Shown here: piece after piece, positions 24,885 to 33,973 of the stretch | How positions within the stretch are numbered: the first letter of the stretch is position 1 | Layout of the letters: each line of letters starts with the position of its first letter | Position numbers and translations under genes: made by a program | The notes under the pieces: model-generated | Database searches by the model: none | What the model was told of the DNA's origin: nothing | Seen by the model: only the letters and a program-made list of their open reading frames with translations | Source of the DNA: an uncultured Bacteroidales bacterium | Lineage (GTDB): Bacteria > Bacteroidota > Bacteroidia > Bacteroidales > Muribaculaceae | Reading direction: 5' to 3' | Assembly (NCBI GenBank): GCA_902782465.1 | Contig: CACZNH010000016.1 | Location: 1 to 64,000, forward strand | DNA length: 64,000 bases

Positions 24885-25709
24885 ATGATGAATAGAATAG
24901 CCAAAATATCAGTATTGCTGGTCTTCAGTTTTCTTTGCGCCATTGCCTCGGCCCAAACCTACAGGCAGGTGAATGATATCAGCTATACCCAAAAGACAGA
25001 TTCCTACTCGCTCCAACGGCTCAAACTTGACGTTTACCACCCCGCTGACGGTACAGGACACCCTGTCGTCGTCTGGTTCCATGGCGGCGGGCTGGAAGGT
25101 GGCAACAAGGAGATTCCCCAGTCATTGAAAGAGAAGAGCATTGTGGTTGTCGGAGTAAATTACAGACTGTTGCCGCAGGTGACCGTCAAGGAAATCCTCG
25201 ATGACGCCGCCGAGGCCGTCGCTTGGGTGTTCGGGCATATAGCCAATTATGGAGGTGACACCCGCAAGATTGTCGTAACCGGGCATTCAGCAGGAGGTTA
25301 CATCTCGATGATGCTTTGCCTCGACAAGTCTTGGCTCGGCAACTATGGCATTGATGCCGACAGCGTGATGATGTATGTCCCCTTCAGCGGTCAAGCCATC
25401 ACCCACTACAACGTACGCAAGATGCAGGGCATCCCGCCGCTGCAAGCCACCATCGATGAATATGCGCCATTATATTGGGTGCGTGGCGACTGTCCGCCGC
25501 TGGTGCTCATCTGCGGTGACAGGGAGCTTGAACTCTTCGGCCGCTATGACGAGAACCAGTACCTTGCACGCATGATGAAACTTGCAGGACACCAGTACAC
25601 CTACCTCTATGAACTGGACGGCCATGGACACGTCGGCATGGTAGGCCCCGGTTTCCACATCCTTGAAACACATCTGCGACAGATGCTCGGTCTATCGACC
25701 AACCCTTAA
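24885..25709 (+). CDS. Secreted alpha/beta hydrolase (esterase/lipase-like)
   Basis: 274 residues with a signal peptide 1-23. Alpha/beta hydrolase with oxyanion motif HGGG (66-69), nucleophile S135 in GHSAGG, probable acid D212 in CGDRELE and base H247 or H249 in DGHGHVG. The HGGG plus early GHSAGG layout fits the BD-FAE/acetyl-esterase type carboxylesterases, which often deacylate plant or host glycans. The exact substrate is unknown. ATG 24885 or the following ATG 24888 can serve as start. No clear -7 element was seen between the terminator and the gene. Confidence 0.85.
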   Translation: MMNRIAKISVLLVFSFLCAIASAQTYRQVNDISYTQKTDSYSLQRLKLDVYHPADGTGHPVVVWFHGGGLEGGNKEIPQSLKEKSIVVVGVNYRLLPQVTVKEILDDAAEAVAWVFGHIANYGGDTRKIVVTGHSAGGYISMMLCLDKSWLGNYGIDADSVMMYVPFSGQAITHYNVRKMQGIPPLQATIDEYAPLYWVRGDCPPLVLICGDRELELFGRYDENQYLARMMKLAGHQYTYLYELDGHGHVGMVGPGFHILETHLRQMLGLSTNP

Positions 25710-25818
25710 TTTCGAGCACAGACCCGTTGACACCAAAGCGTGGAGATGCACATAACTGCATCCCACGTTTTTTGGTAATAAAATGACGCTGTTTTAGCAA
25801 AAATCCAGGCAAAATGAG

Positions 25819-25826
25819 TATATTTG
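25819..25826 (+). promoter_or_regulatory. -7 element of LRR/dockerin gene
   Basis: TATATTTG, 49 nt before ATG 25876. Confidence 0.6.
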
Positions 25827-25875
25827 CAAGCAAATAGATAAAAAATATAATTATTCACCTATAAAATAAGCGCTT

Positions 25876-27825
25876 ATGATGACTAAACTACTCAATCCCA
25901 AAACATTGTTATTGGCAATAGTGTGTCTGGCTTCGGCCTTGTGTGCCAACGCCTATGACTTCTACAAGAACGGTTTTTATTACAACATCAAGGACGGCAA
26001 CACTGTCGAGGTCACTTTCCAGGACGTTAACGGCACCGACACTTACACGGGCGTCATCACCATCCCGCAACAAGTAACCTATAACGGCACGACCTATCTG
26101 GTAAACAGAATCGGCTATAATGCTTTCTCGCTAAGCACACTCACCGAAGTGATTATCCCGAGCAGCGTCACTTATATCAGCGGCAATGCTTTCCGCCTGT
26201 GCTATTCCCTCGAGAAGGTGACCATGACCGATGCTGTCACGACATTAGGCTACCAGGCCTTTTCAGGATGCCGCAAGCTGAGGGAAATCAAACTTTCGGA
26301 TAATCTGGAAGAAATACCCCTGGGGTGTTTTTCCTGGTGCGACTCGCTGAAAACCATCACCCTTCCCCATGCGTTGAAGACCATCTGCAGTGAAGCCTTC
26401 AAGAAGACCAACAACCTCAAGACTATCACCTGTATGGCATGGACCAACACCACATGGGAGGATGAGAATGTATTTGAGGCTGACGTCAAGGCAAACGCCA
26501 CCCTGATGGCGCCCAAGACCTATTATCAATGGTATAAGGCCATTGGTCCCTGGAACGCCTTCAGCAACATCAAGCAGCTCTCTTATGACATCGTGAAGGA
26601 CGGCATCTATTACGTACTCAACAACATGAGTGCGCTGGATGTTACCTACAAGGACAATTACTACAACACCTACAGCGGCAATGTGACCATCCCCGATTAT
26701 GTCATCCTGCCCGAGGGCACATATAATGTGGAGGGCATTGGCTCTCTCGCATTCTATGGCTGCCGGAACCTGACGAGAGCCAACTTTAGCTCGAACATCA
26801 AGATTATTCACGACCGCGCATTTCTGGGCTGCTCCAGCCTCACCAGCATGGTCATTCCAAGCTGCGTGGAGGCCATCGAGTATAATGCATTCTCGGGCTG
26901 CTCATCACTCACTACCATCACCCTCAATGAAGGGCTCAAAACTATCGGACTCCAAGCCATGGCAGCTATTCCCATCACAAGCATCACATTGCCCGCCTCA
27001 CTCGAGTCCATCGACGGCAGCTCGCTGTCATGCAACACCAGCCTGCCCGCCATCCAAGTCAATCCAGCCAACCCCTATTACACCAGCAGGGACGGTGTGC
27101 TCTACACCAGCAACGGCAAGACCTTAATGACCTATCCTGCCGGCAAAAGCGGCACAACTTATACCGTTCTGGACGGCACCCAGGTGATTGCCAACAACGC
27201 CTTTGACCGTGCCAGGTCTCTTGAAAACATTATGCTGCCACGTTCTCTCAAGGAAGTCCAGACGAGTGCCTTCCGCGAGTGCAACGCCCTGCAGGTGATG
27301 GAGTTCCCCTACGGCATGACACGCCTGGGCAACGGTGCCATGGACAACTGCAACAGGATGTCCTACGTCATCCTGCCATCCTCGCTCACCCACATCGGTT
27401 ATAATGCCTTCAATCGCTGCACAAGCCTGAATGACATCTACGTCAAAGCCACCACGCCGCCCTATTGCGACACCTACGAGTGGTATGACTATGACTGGGA
27501 CGAGGATGTCATCGACTATGCGTTTACCAGTGCACAGTTCCGCAATGCCTCTGTCCATATCCCCGATGGGACCATGAGTGCCTACAGCACTGCAGATACC
27601 TGGAAGAAGTTCAACTACCTTATCAACACCTATTATGAGCCTGATTTCATGATTGGCGACGTGGACGGTGACGGCCAAGTGAGCATCGGCGACGTGTCGG
27701 CCCTCATCGACTACCTGTTGAACGGCCTGGAGATCAACATGGACAGTGCTGACATGGACCAGGACAGCCAGGTGGGCATCGGCGACGTGTCAGCCCTCAT
27801 CGACTACATCCTCAACAGCAACTGA
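25876..27825 (+). CDS. Secreted BspA-like LRR_5 protein with C-terminal dockerin-like pair
   Basis: 649 residues. Signal peptide 1-26, then two blocks starting with the same DFYKNGFYYNIKDGNTVEV / DIVKDGIYYVLNNMSALDV motif. Each leads into LRR_5 (BspA/TpLRR) repeats of about 23 residues such as AFSGCSSLTTITLNEGLKTIG. The C-terminus is a complete dockerin-like pair, DVDGDGQVSIGDVSALIDY and ADMDQDSQVGIGDVSALIDY. Family members are surface adhesins or binding proteins. It is architecturally the shorter relative of the gene at 40527, lacking the extra C-terminal domain. Confidence 0.88.
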   Translation: MMTKLLNPKTLLLAIVCLASALCANAYDFYKNGFYYNIKDGNTVEVTFQDVNGTDTYTGVITIPQQVTYNGTTYLVNRIGYNAFSLSTLTEVIIPSSVTYISGNAFRLCYSLEKVTMTDAVTTLGYQAFSGCRKLREIKLSDNLEEIPLGCFSWCDSLKTITLPHALKTICSEAFKKTNNLKTITCMAWTNTTWEDENVFEADVKANATLMAPKTYYQWYKAIGPWNAFSNIKQLSYDIVKDGIYYVLNNMSALDVTYKDNYYNTYSGNVTIPDYVILPEGTYNVEGIGSLAFYGCRNLTRANFSSNIKIIHDRAFLGCSSLTSMVIPSCVEAIEYNAFSGCSSLTTITLNEGLKTIGLQAMAAIPITSITLPASLESIDGSSLSCNTSLPAIQVNPANPYYTSRDGVLYTSNGKTLMTYPAGKSGTTYTVLDGTQVIANNAFDRARSLENIMLPRSLKEVQTSAFRECNALQVMEFPYGMTRLGNGAMDNCNRMSYVILPSSLTHIGYNAFNRCTSLNDIYVKATTPPYCDTYEWYDYDWDEDVIDYAFTSAQFRNASVHIPDGTMSAYSTADTWKKFNYLINTYYEPDFMIGDVDGDGQVSIGDVSALIDYLLNGLEINMDSADMDQDSQVGIGDVSALIDYILNSN

Positions 27826-28062
27826 TAACTCAACAGTTAACAGTGAACAGTGAATAGTTGGTATCCGCACACCAGGCTACGGACTGGAATGCGGATGCCA
27901 TTGTTTTTATTGTATTTATTGTTTTCCTTTTATTATGGTGGGTGAAAGGGGCTGCGGGATTTTATAATGATATGCTTTTCGGCGATATGCTGTATATCAA
28001 CAAGTTGCAAAAGTCGCGCTTAAAATAGTCATTCTGCTTTTTGTCGTTTGGCGATTTTGTCG
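27826..28062. other. Intergenic region with AACAGTGA repeats and GGTATCCGCA hairpin
   Basis: AACAGTTAACAGTGAACAGT quasi-tandem units (27830-27858) precede a hairpin with arms GGTATCCGCA (27860-27869) and TGCGGATGCC (27890-27899), followed by a T-rich run, so it may terminate the LRR gene. The hairpin stem matches that at 1806-1839. Confidence 0.5.
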
Positions 28063-28070
28063 TAACTTTG
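28063..28070 (+). promoter_or_regulatory. -7 (and -33) element of valS
   Basis: TAACTTTG with TTTG at 28040-28043, spacing 19 bp; start codon 41 nt downstream. Confidence 0.65.
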
Positions 28071-28111
28071 CCATTTAAATGGAAATAAAAACATTATTAT
28101 AACCAAAAACA

Positions 28112-30826
28112 ATGAGCGAAAAAGAGAATACTTTAGCAACGAAATACGACCCTAAAGAGGTCGAGGACAAGTGGTATAAGTATTGGGAGAGCCATGACCT
28201 GTTCAAGAGCGTTCCCGACGAGCGTGAACCCTATTGCATCGTTATCCCGCCCCCCAATGTGACGGGTGTGCTGCACATGGGCCACATGCTGAACAACACG
28301 ATTCAGGACATCCTCATCCGCCGTGCGCGCATGGAGGGCAAGAACGCCCTGTGGGTGCCTGGAACCGACCACGCGTCGATTGCTACCGAGGCCAAGGTGG
28401 TGAAACGCCTTGCCGAGCAGGGTATCCGCAAGCGTGACCTCACGCGTGACGAGTTCCTGAAGCACGCTTGGGACTGGACGCACGAGCACGGTGGCATCAT
28501 CCTGCAGCAGTTGCGCAAACTGGGTGCCTCCTGTGACTGGAGCCGCACCGCCTTCACCATGGACGAGACACGCAGCAAGAGCGTGCTGAAGGTCTTTGTT
28601 GACCTGTATGACAAGGGCTACATCTACCGTGGCCTGCGCATGGTGAACTGGGACCCCAAGGCCCAGACCGCGCTGAGCAATGAGGAAGTCATCTACCACG
28701 AGGAGAAGAGCCACCTCTACCACCTCAAATACTATGTGGACGGCCTGCAGACCCTCGAGAACGAGGAGCAGCTGCGTGCCGAGGGCAACATCATCCACAA
28801 GGACGAGAAGGGCTACTATGCCGTCGTTGCCACCACGCGCCCCGAAACAATCATGGGCGATACCGCCATGTGCATCAACCCCAAGGACCCGAAGAACCAG
28901 TGGCTCAAGGGCCGCAAGGTCATCGTGCCGCTCGTGGGCCGCGTCATCAACGTGATTGAAGACCGTTATGTGGACATCGAGTTCGGTACGGGCTGTCTGA
29001 AAGTAACTCCCGCCCATGACCCCAACGACTACGTCCTGGGCAAGACGCACAACCTGGAAACCATCGACATCTTCAACGCCGACGCTACCATCAGCGAGCA
29101 GTCGCCGCTGTACGTGGGCATGGACCGCATGGACTGCCGCAAGCAGATTGTCGAGGACCTGAAGGCTGCCGGCCTGATGGAGAAGATTGAGGACTATGAG
29201 AACAAGGTGGGCTACAGCGAACGCAACAGCGACACGGCCGTTGAGCCGCGTCTGTGCATGCAGTGGTTCCTGAAGATGAAGCACTTTGCCGACATCGCCC
29301 TGCCCTGCGTCAAGAACGACGAACTCAAGTTCCACCCCGCCAAGTACAAGAACATCTACAACGTGTGGCTCGAGGGCATCCAGGACTGGTGCATCTCGCG
29401 CCAGCTGTGGTGGGGCCACCGCATCCCCGCCTACTTCCTGCCCACCGACGACGAGGAGAAGGAGGTTTACGTTGTAGCCCTGAACGAGGAAGAGGCCTTG
29501 GAGAAGGCCCGCAAAATCCCCGGATACGAGAACATCGAGGCCAGCCAGCTGCGCCACGACGAGGACGCCCTCGACACCTGGTTCAGCTCATGGCTGTGGC
29601 CCATCTCGCTGTTTGACGGCATCAACAACCCCGGCAACGAGGAAATCAAGTACTACTATCCCACCAACGACCTGGTGACCGCACCGGACATCATCTTCTT
29701 CTGGGTGGCACGCATGATAATGGCGGGCTATGAGTACATGGGCGATATGCCTTTCCGCAATGTCTATTTCACCGGTGTCGTGCGCGACAAGCTGGGCCGC
29801 AAGATGTCCAAATCGCTGGGCAACTCCCCCGATCCCCTGAAGCTCATCGAGCAGTTCGGTGCCGACGGCGTGCGCATGGGTCTGATGCTTGCCGCTCCCG
29901 CTGGCAACGACATCCTCTATGATGACGCGTTGTGTGAGCAGGGCCGCAACTTCAACAACAAGATTTGGAACGCCTTCCGTCTCGTCAAGGGTTGGGAGGT
30001 CGCCGACGTCGAGCAGCCCGAAGCCAGCCGTCAGGCCGTGGAATGGTTCAGCAACCAGCTCAACGATGCCCTGGCTACCGTCAAGGACCACTTCTCGAAG
30101 TTCCGCCTGAGCGATGCCATGATGGTGCTGTACCGCTTGTTCTGGGAAGAGTTCTCGGCATGGTATCTCGAGGCCGTGAAACCCGCCTTCGGCCAGCCGA
30201 TGGACAGCAAGACGATGGCTGCCACGCTCGAGTACTTCGATATGCTGCTGCGTCTGCTGCACCCGTTCATGCCCTTCATCACCGAGGAGCTGTGGCAGCA
30301 CCTCGATGACCGCAAGGATGGCGAGAGCATCATGTACGCCCTCATCCCCGAGCCCCAGCAGGCCGATGCCGCTCTACTCAAGGCCATGGCCGATGTCAAG
30401 GAAATCGTGGGCGGCGTGCGCAACGTACGCAAGCAGAAGAACCTGCCCAACAAGGAGCAGCTCACGCTGCAGGCTGTCGGTGGCTTGAACAACCCGCTCG
30501 AGGCCATCATCATCAAGCTCGCCGGACTCGAGAAGATTGAGGCTGTGACTGAGAAAGACCCGACGGCAGCCGCCTTCATGGTCGGCACCGCCGAGTTTGC
30601 CGTGCCTGTTGCCGGCAGCATCGATGTCGAGGAGGAAATCAAGAAGCTCGAGGCCGACCTGGCCTACACCCGTGGCTTCCTCGCCAGCGTTGACAAGAAG
30701 CTGAGCAACGAACGCTTCGTCGCCAACGCCCCCGAGGCCGTTGTCGCCAACGAACGCAAGAAGAAAGCCGATGCCGAGAGCAAGATTGCTACGATGGAGC
30801 AAGCCATCCAGGCATTGAAGAAATAA
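28112..30826 (+). CDS. valS: Valine--tRNA ligase
   Basis: 904-residue class I aminoacyl-tRNA synthetase. HIGH motif in [15 protein letters not shown] (H55-MGH58), CP1 editing domain (about 190-400, with [12 protein letters not shown]), and the KMSKS loop at K564 in [14 protein letters not shown]. The C-terminal tRNA-binding arm ends in the ValS coiled coil (about 840-904, [20 protein letters not shown]). Essential housekeeping gene, with its own promoter. A hairpin terminator follows the stop immediately. Confidence 0.98.
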   Translation: MSEKENTLATKYDPKEVEDKWYKYWESHDLFKSVPDEREPYCIVIPPPNVTGVLHMGHMLNNTIQDILIRRARMEGKNALWVPGTDHASIATEAKVVKRLAEQGIRKRDLTRDEFLKHAWDWTHEHGGIILQQLRKLGASCDWSRTAFTMDETRSKSVLKVFVDLYDKGYIYRGLRMVNWDPKAQTALSNEEVIYHEEKSHLYHLKYYVDGLQTLENEEQLRAEGNIIHKDEKGYYAVVATTRPETIMGDTAMCINPKDPKNQWLKGRKVIVPLVGRVINVIEDRYVDIEFGTGCLKVTPAHDPNDYVLGKTHNLETIDIFNADATISEQSPLYVGMDRMDCRKQIVEDLKAAGLMEKIEDYENKVGYSERNSDTAVEPRLCMQWFLKMKHFADIALPCVKNDELKFHPAKYKNIYNVWLEGIQDWCISRQLWWGHRIPAYFLPTDDEEKEVYVVALNEEEALEKARKIPGYENIEASQLRHDEDALDTWFSSWLWPISLFDGINNPGNEEIKYYYPTNDLVTAPDIIFFWVARMIMAGYEYMGDMPFRNVYFTGVVRDKLGRKMSKSLGNSPDPLKLIEQFGADGVRMGLMLAAPAGNDILYDDALCEQGRNFNNKIWNAFRLVKGWEVADVEQPEASRQAVEWFSNQLNDALATVKDHFSKFRLSDAMMVLYRLFWEEFSAWYLEAVKPAFGQPMDSKTMAATLEYFDMLLRLLHPFMPFITEELWQHLDDRKDGESIMYALIPEPQQADAALLKAMADVKEIVGGVRNVRKQKNLPNKEQLTLQAVGGLNNPLEAIIIKLAGLEKIEAVTEKDPTAAAFMVGTAEFAVPVAGSIDVEEEIKKLEADLAYTRGFLASVDKKLSNERFVANAPEAVVANERKKKADAESKIATMEQAIQALKK

Positions 30827-30828
30827 AG

Positions 30829-30856
30829 AATTGCGCCCGCATGGGCGCAATTCTTG
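30829..30856 (+). terminator. Hairpin terminator of valS
   Basis: Arms GAATTGCGCCC and GGGCGCAATTC around GCAT directly after the stop codon, followed by TTGTGTAT. Confidence 0.6.
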
Positions 30857-30940
30857 TGTATGGTGTATTTGCGGCTTCGCCGCGTGTATGGTGTATCTGC
30901 GACTATCGTCGCATTGGAGAATACCAAGCGATAGTAATCG

Positions 30941-30980
30941 TACTTACAACTTAAAACTGAAAACTAAAAACTTACAACTA
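30941..30980 (+). repeat. Quasi-tandem ACTTACAACTTAAAACT spacer repeat before rpiB
   Basis: Degenerate 7-10 bp units (CTTACAACTT, AAAACTGA, AAAACTAAAA, ACTTACAACT) end 3 nt before the rpiB ATG. Upstream, GTGTATGGTGTATTTGCGGC and GTGTATGGTGTATCTGCGAC (30855-30905) form a separate direct repeat. Confidence 0.6.
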
Positions 30981-30983
30981 GAT

Positions 30984-31442
30984 ATGGAGAATTCGATTTT
31001 GAAACCTGGGGTGCCGGTGGCGCTGTGCAGCGACCATGCGGGCTATCCCGTCAAGGAAGCCGTCAAGCGCTGGCTTGAGGCGCAGGGTATCGCCTGCAAG
31101 GACTTCGGCACCTATAATGAGGACAGCTGTGACTATCCTGACTTTGCCCATCCGTGCGCCCTGGCCGTCGAACAGGGCGAGTGCTATCCCGGCATCGCCG
31201 TGTGCGGCAGCGGTGAGGGCATCAACATCACGCTGAACAAGCACCAAGGCATCCGCTCGGCACTGTGCTGGCGTCTGGCCGTGGCACGTCTCGCACGTCA
31301 ACACAACGATGCCAACGTCCTGGCTATGCCTGGCCGCTTTGTCACCGACGAGGAAGCCATTGCCATGGTCGAGGCCTTCCTGATGACCCCCTATGAGGGC
31401 GGACGCCATCAACGCCGCGTTGACAAAATCCCCGTCAAGTAA
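30984..31442 (+). CDS. rpiB: Ribose-5-phosphate isomerase B (RpiB/LacAB family)
   Basis: 152 residues. Interconverts ribose 5-phosphate and ribulose 5-phosphate in the pentose phosphate pathway. Seen: N-terminal CSDHAGYPVKE, active-site loop VCGSGEGINI (family mostly CGTGIG or CGSGIG; here a Glu replaces the usual Ile), GIRSALCW, and HNDANVLAMPGRF. Start at ATG 30984, since the upstream in-frame extension only covers the valS terminator and spacer repeats. Downstream of valS without an own clear promoter. Confidence 0.93.
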   Translation: MENSILKPGVPVALCSDHAGYPVKEAVKRWLEAQGIACKDFGTYNEDSCDYPDFAHPCALAVEQGECYPGIAVCGSGEGINITLNKHQGIRSALCWRLAVARLARQHNDANVLAMPGRFVTDEEAIAMVEAFLMTPYEGGRHQRRVDKIPVK

Positions 31443-31450
31443 AAACACAA

Positions 31451-31487
31451 AAAAAGGCCGCCCCATCAGGACGGCCTTTTTATTTGG
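31451..31487. terminator. Bidirectional intrinsic terminator
   Basis: AAAAAAAGGCCG and CGGCCTTTTT arms around the CCCCATCAGGA loop between convergent rpiB and the nuclease gene, with T-tracts on both strands. Confidence 0.85.
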
Positions 31488-31496
31488 AATCATACT

Positions 31497-33854
31497 TTAC
31501 TTTACGATGACCTTGCGGGAACGGTTGTCGCTGGTGACCAAGTAGATGCCTGCAGGCAGATTGATACTGGCAGAACCTGAAAGTGTCGCAACCGGATTGG
31601 CGTCAAGGTCATAGACCTCCAACAGAGCGCCAGCCGGATTGTCAATCCTGATACCAGTCCTCGAGGGCAGTGCATTCCACATCTTTGAAGTCCCGTCACC
31701 ATTCAAAACCCTGTCAATCAAAGTGGTAATATCACCTATGGCTATTTCACCATTCTGGTCCACGTCGGCAGCCAAGCTGTCAAAGGGAGTCAACACATTT
31801 CCATTAAGGATGTAATCAATCAACGTTGTAATGTCCGTAATTCCTACTGAACCGTCCATATCGACATCACCCAGAATGAAGTCGGGAGCGGTCACTTCGC
31901 CCTCAATCTCGGCATAAGCAGTCGCTGAGCCTGCCGTAGCAGTGATAACGCCTTCATAAGTGTCCTCAACCGAAGTGTCGGCAAGCCGCACATAGAAGGT
32001 CTCGCCTTCGGCATCGAGCGTGAGGCTGCTACCCCATGTCTGCTGGTCAAGACTCAGTTCGAAGTTGCCATCGACAGTGAGAATTACAGCCTCGTCGTTA
32101 TCCTCGGTGAAGACAGTAACCTCGCTAACGGATGATTCTTCGCCCCGTTGGGCTGTCATGGGCTCGACGTTACCTGAGAAATAAACGTGCGGTTCCGTCT
32201 CTTGTTGCTTGACAGCATAGATAGCGATATCATCGATGTTGACACGGGCGCCAACGGTCTGCTGGAACTTGAAGCGAACGTTTTCGGTCACGTCAAGGCC
32301 GTAGGTGTACTGCGTGAAGACGTGGGTAAGGGCCAGTTCCTGAATGAGCGTCCAAGTAGTGCCGCCATCGGTGCTATAGAGCACCTGGATGGTCGCGTCG
32401 GCCTCGGATGTGCCATAGGTGGCGGCATAGAACGAGAGTCCCGACGTGCCCGACACATCCTGACGCATCTCGATAGAAGAATTGCTGTTCTTGCCGAAAC
32501 GGCACCCGATGGCATCGTTCCAGTGGTCATAGGTCTGGGCAAAAATGCCCGCATTGCTGAAGTACCACCTGAAAGCGGCACCCTGCACCTCGCGGGTCCA
32601 ATAGCCGCCACTCTCGCTGTTCTCCCAAGTCTCGATGACACTGTCGCCCGTGGGTGTGATGGGATCGTCGGGATTGACGGGGTCATCACCTGGCTGTTCC
32701 TTGCCGGCACGAAGGGTACATGAACGGCTCACCTCGGTACTGCTCAAGGTAAGAGTGCCCGATGCGCTCTCGGCAGTGCCGCTATAGGTCACGGTAATGG
32801 TAGTGCCTTCATTAACGGCACTGGCCGTCAAGGTTGCAGGCGACACTGTAAAGTCCGAGCCGCTCACTGTCACCGTGATGGACTTGGTCAAGTTCACGCC
32901 CTTGACAGTAATGGTCTTGCTCACACTGTTGTCTTCGAGAGCGATAGTGCCCACATTGATGTTCTCGCCACTGGCAGGCTGAGTAAGTGCAGGCGTGTCA
33001 CTTGGCGCTTCGCCGTCGCCGGTCCATGCCACGCCTTGCTTGTTGCCCCAAATGTGCTCGGCCAGTTCGGGATGGTCGATAAAGGGGTTGCGGTTGCCCT
33101 GCCACGAGTGGGCATAGCAGTTGCGTGTGGTCTCCTTCTCACTCACGGGGTCCAAGCGGTGCCACTCCATGAGCAGGTCGATGGCATAGGTCGTGAAGAC
33201 GGGATAATTGTTCCCGGCAAAGAAAGCGCTTCCACCCGATTGAGTCCAGCCGCTGATGACGTCGTTGTAACAGGCCGCCATGTAGAAATAGGCGCGGGCA
33301 AAGTCGCCCTTGTACTCGTCGTCGGGCTCAAAGACGCGACCCGAGTAGCCAGCACGGGTGCTAAATCCCATGCGTCCCTTGGCGACATATTGCCCGTTGG
33401 TCAAGCGAGTGCCCCCCTCACACACGCCGTAAGGGTAATTGGAACGCTGGTTGTTGACGTAGCCATCGGTGGGCACGATGTTGAAAATGTCGCTGTACTG
33501 GGCCTGCTTGCCGCCGCCCCACCAGCTCTTGGGCACACTGTGTTCGCGGTTAACGCAGTCTCCGATGGCACTGTAGTTGCCGCACTTCCTGCTGTAGTTG
33601 TATTTGTCATAGTTGCTGTACATGTCGATGTAGTAGCCCCGCGAATCGGTGTCGGTGTCATCATAGGCACTCCACAAGTTATCATAACCGATGTTGGTGT
33701 GGTCATGGATGATGTTGTACAGCGCGGTGAGCAACGCCTGGTCACTTCGGTTCAAGGCGCTGGAATAGTAATTACTTGGACACGGTGTCGGGTCCATTGC
33801 TGCAAGCGACATGACTGTGGCGAGCAGCGTCAATGAAAACAAACTTCTTCTCAT
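31497..33854 (-). CDS. Secreted endonuclease I-family nuclease with anchor, dockerin pair and T9SS-like C-terminus
   Basis: 785 residues. Signal peptide 1-19. Endonuclease I domain (about 25-270) with the catalytic histidine H105 in CVNREHSVPKSWW plus NNQRSNYPYGV and FEPDDEYKGDFARAYFYMA. Then a beta-sandwich segment, a choice-of-anchor-J/MAM-like domain (WTREVQGAAFRWYFSNAGIF, IDDIAIYAV, about 405-550), another Ig-like domain, and a dockerin-like pair (GDVDMDGSVGITDITTLIDY, ADVDQNGEIAIGDITTLID). The end (LEVYDLDANPVATLSG ... GIYLVTSDNRSRKVIVK) looks like a type IX secretion sorting domain. Likely degrades extracellular DNA. Probably exported by T9SS (inference). Confidence 0.88.
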   Translation of the reverse strand: MRRSLFSLTLLATVMSLAAMDPTPCPSNYYSSALNRSDQALLTALYNIIHDHTNIGYDNLWSAYDDTDTDSRGYYIDMYSNYDKYNYSRKCGNYSAIGDCVNREHSVPKSWWGGGKQAQYSDIFNIVPTDGYVNNQRSNYPYGVCEGGTRLTNGQYVAKGRMGFSTRAGYSGRVFEPDDEYKGDFARAYFYMAACYNDVISGWTQSGGSAFFAGNNYPVFTTYAIDLLMEWHRLDPVSEKETTRNCYAHSWQGNRNPFIDHPELAEHIWGNKQGVAWTGDGEAPSDTPALTQPASGENINVGTIALEDNSVSKTITVKGVNLTKSITVTVSGSDFTVSPATLTASAVNEGTTITVTYSGTAESASGTLTLSSTEVSRSCTLRAGKEQPGDDPVNPDDPITPTGDSVIETWENSESGGYWTREVQGAAFRWYFSNAGIFAQTYDHWNDAIGCRFGKNSNSSIEMRQDVSGTSGLSFYAATYGTSEADATIQVLYSTDGGTTWTLIQELALTHVFTQYTYGLDVTENVRFKFQQTVGARVNIDDIAIYAVKQQETEPHVYFSGNVEPMTAQRGEESSVSEVTVFTEDNDEAVILTVDGNFELSLDQQTWGSSLTLDAEGETFYVRLADTSVEDTYEGVITATAGSATAYAEIEGEVTAPDFILGDVDMDGSVGITDITTLIDYILNGNVLTPFDSLAADVDQNGEIAIGDITTLIDRVLNGDGTSKMWNALPSRTGIRIDNPAGALLEVYDLDANPVATLSGSASINLPAGIYLVTSDNRSRKVIVK

Positions 33855-33895
33855 AGTAAAAAGGTATTGATGGTTAATCAGTTTTTATTTAAAAC

Positions 33896-33943
33896 GGCGG
33901 CACATTGAGGTCGTCTGCTTGATTGTTCACTCAATGTGCCGCC
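33896..33943 (-). terminator. Terminator of the second nuclease gene
   Basis: Perfect 14 bp arms GGCGGCACATTGAG (33896-33909) and CTCAATGTGCCGCC (33930-33943). On the minus strand the stem is followed by GTTTTAAATAAAAAC. Confidence 0.65.
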
Positions 33944-33973
33944 TGATTCTTCTATCGGAAAGGAATCCTGGAT

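Noticed and set aside
28133-29557. Long minus-strand open frame opposite valS
   Set aside because: A codon-bias shadow of valS with no domain and no promoter. Similar shadows lie opposite rocD, pruA, tkt, dnaB and others.
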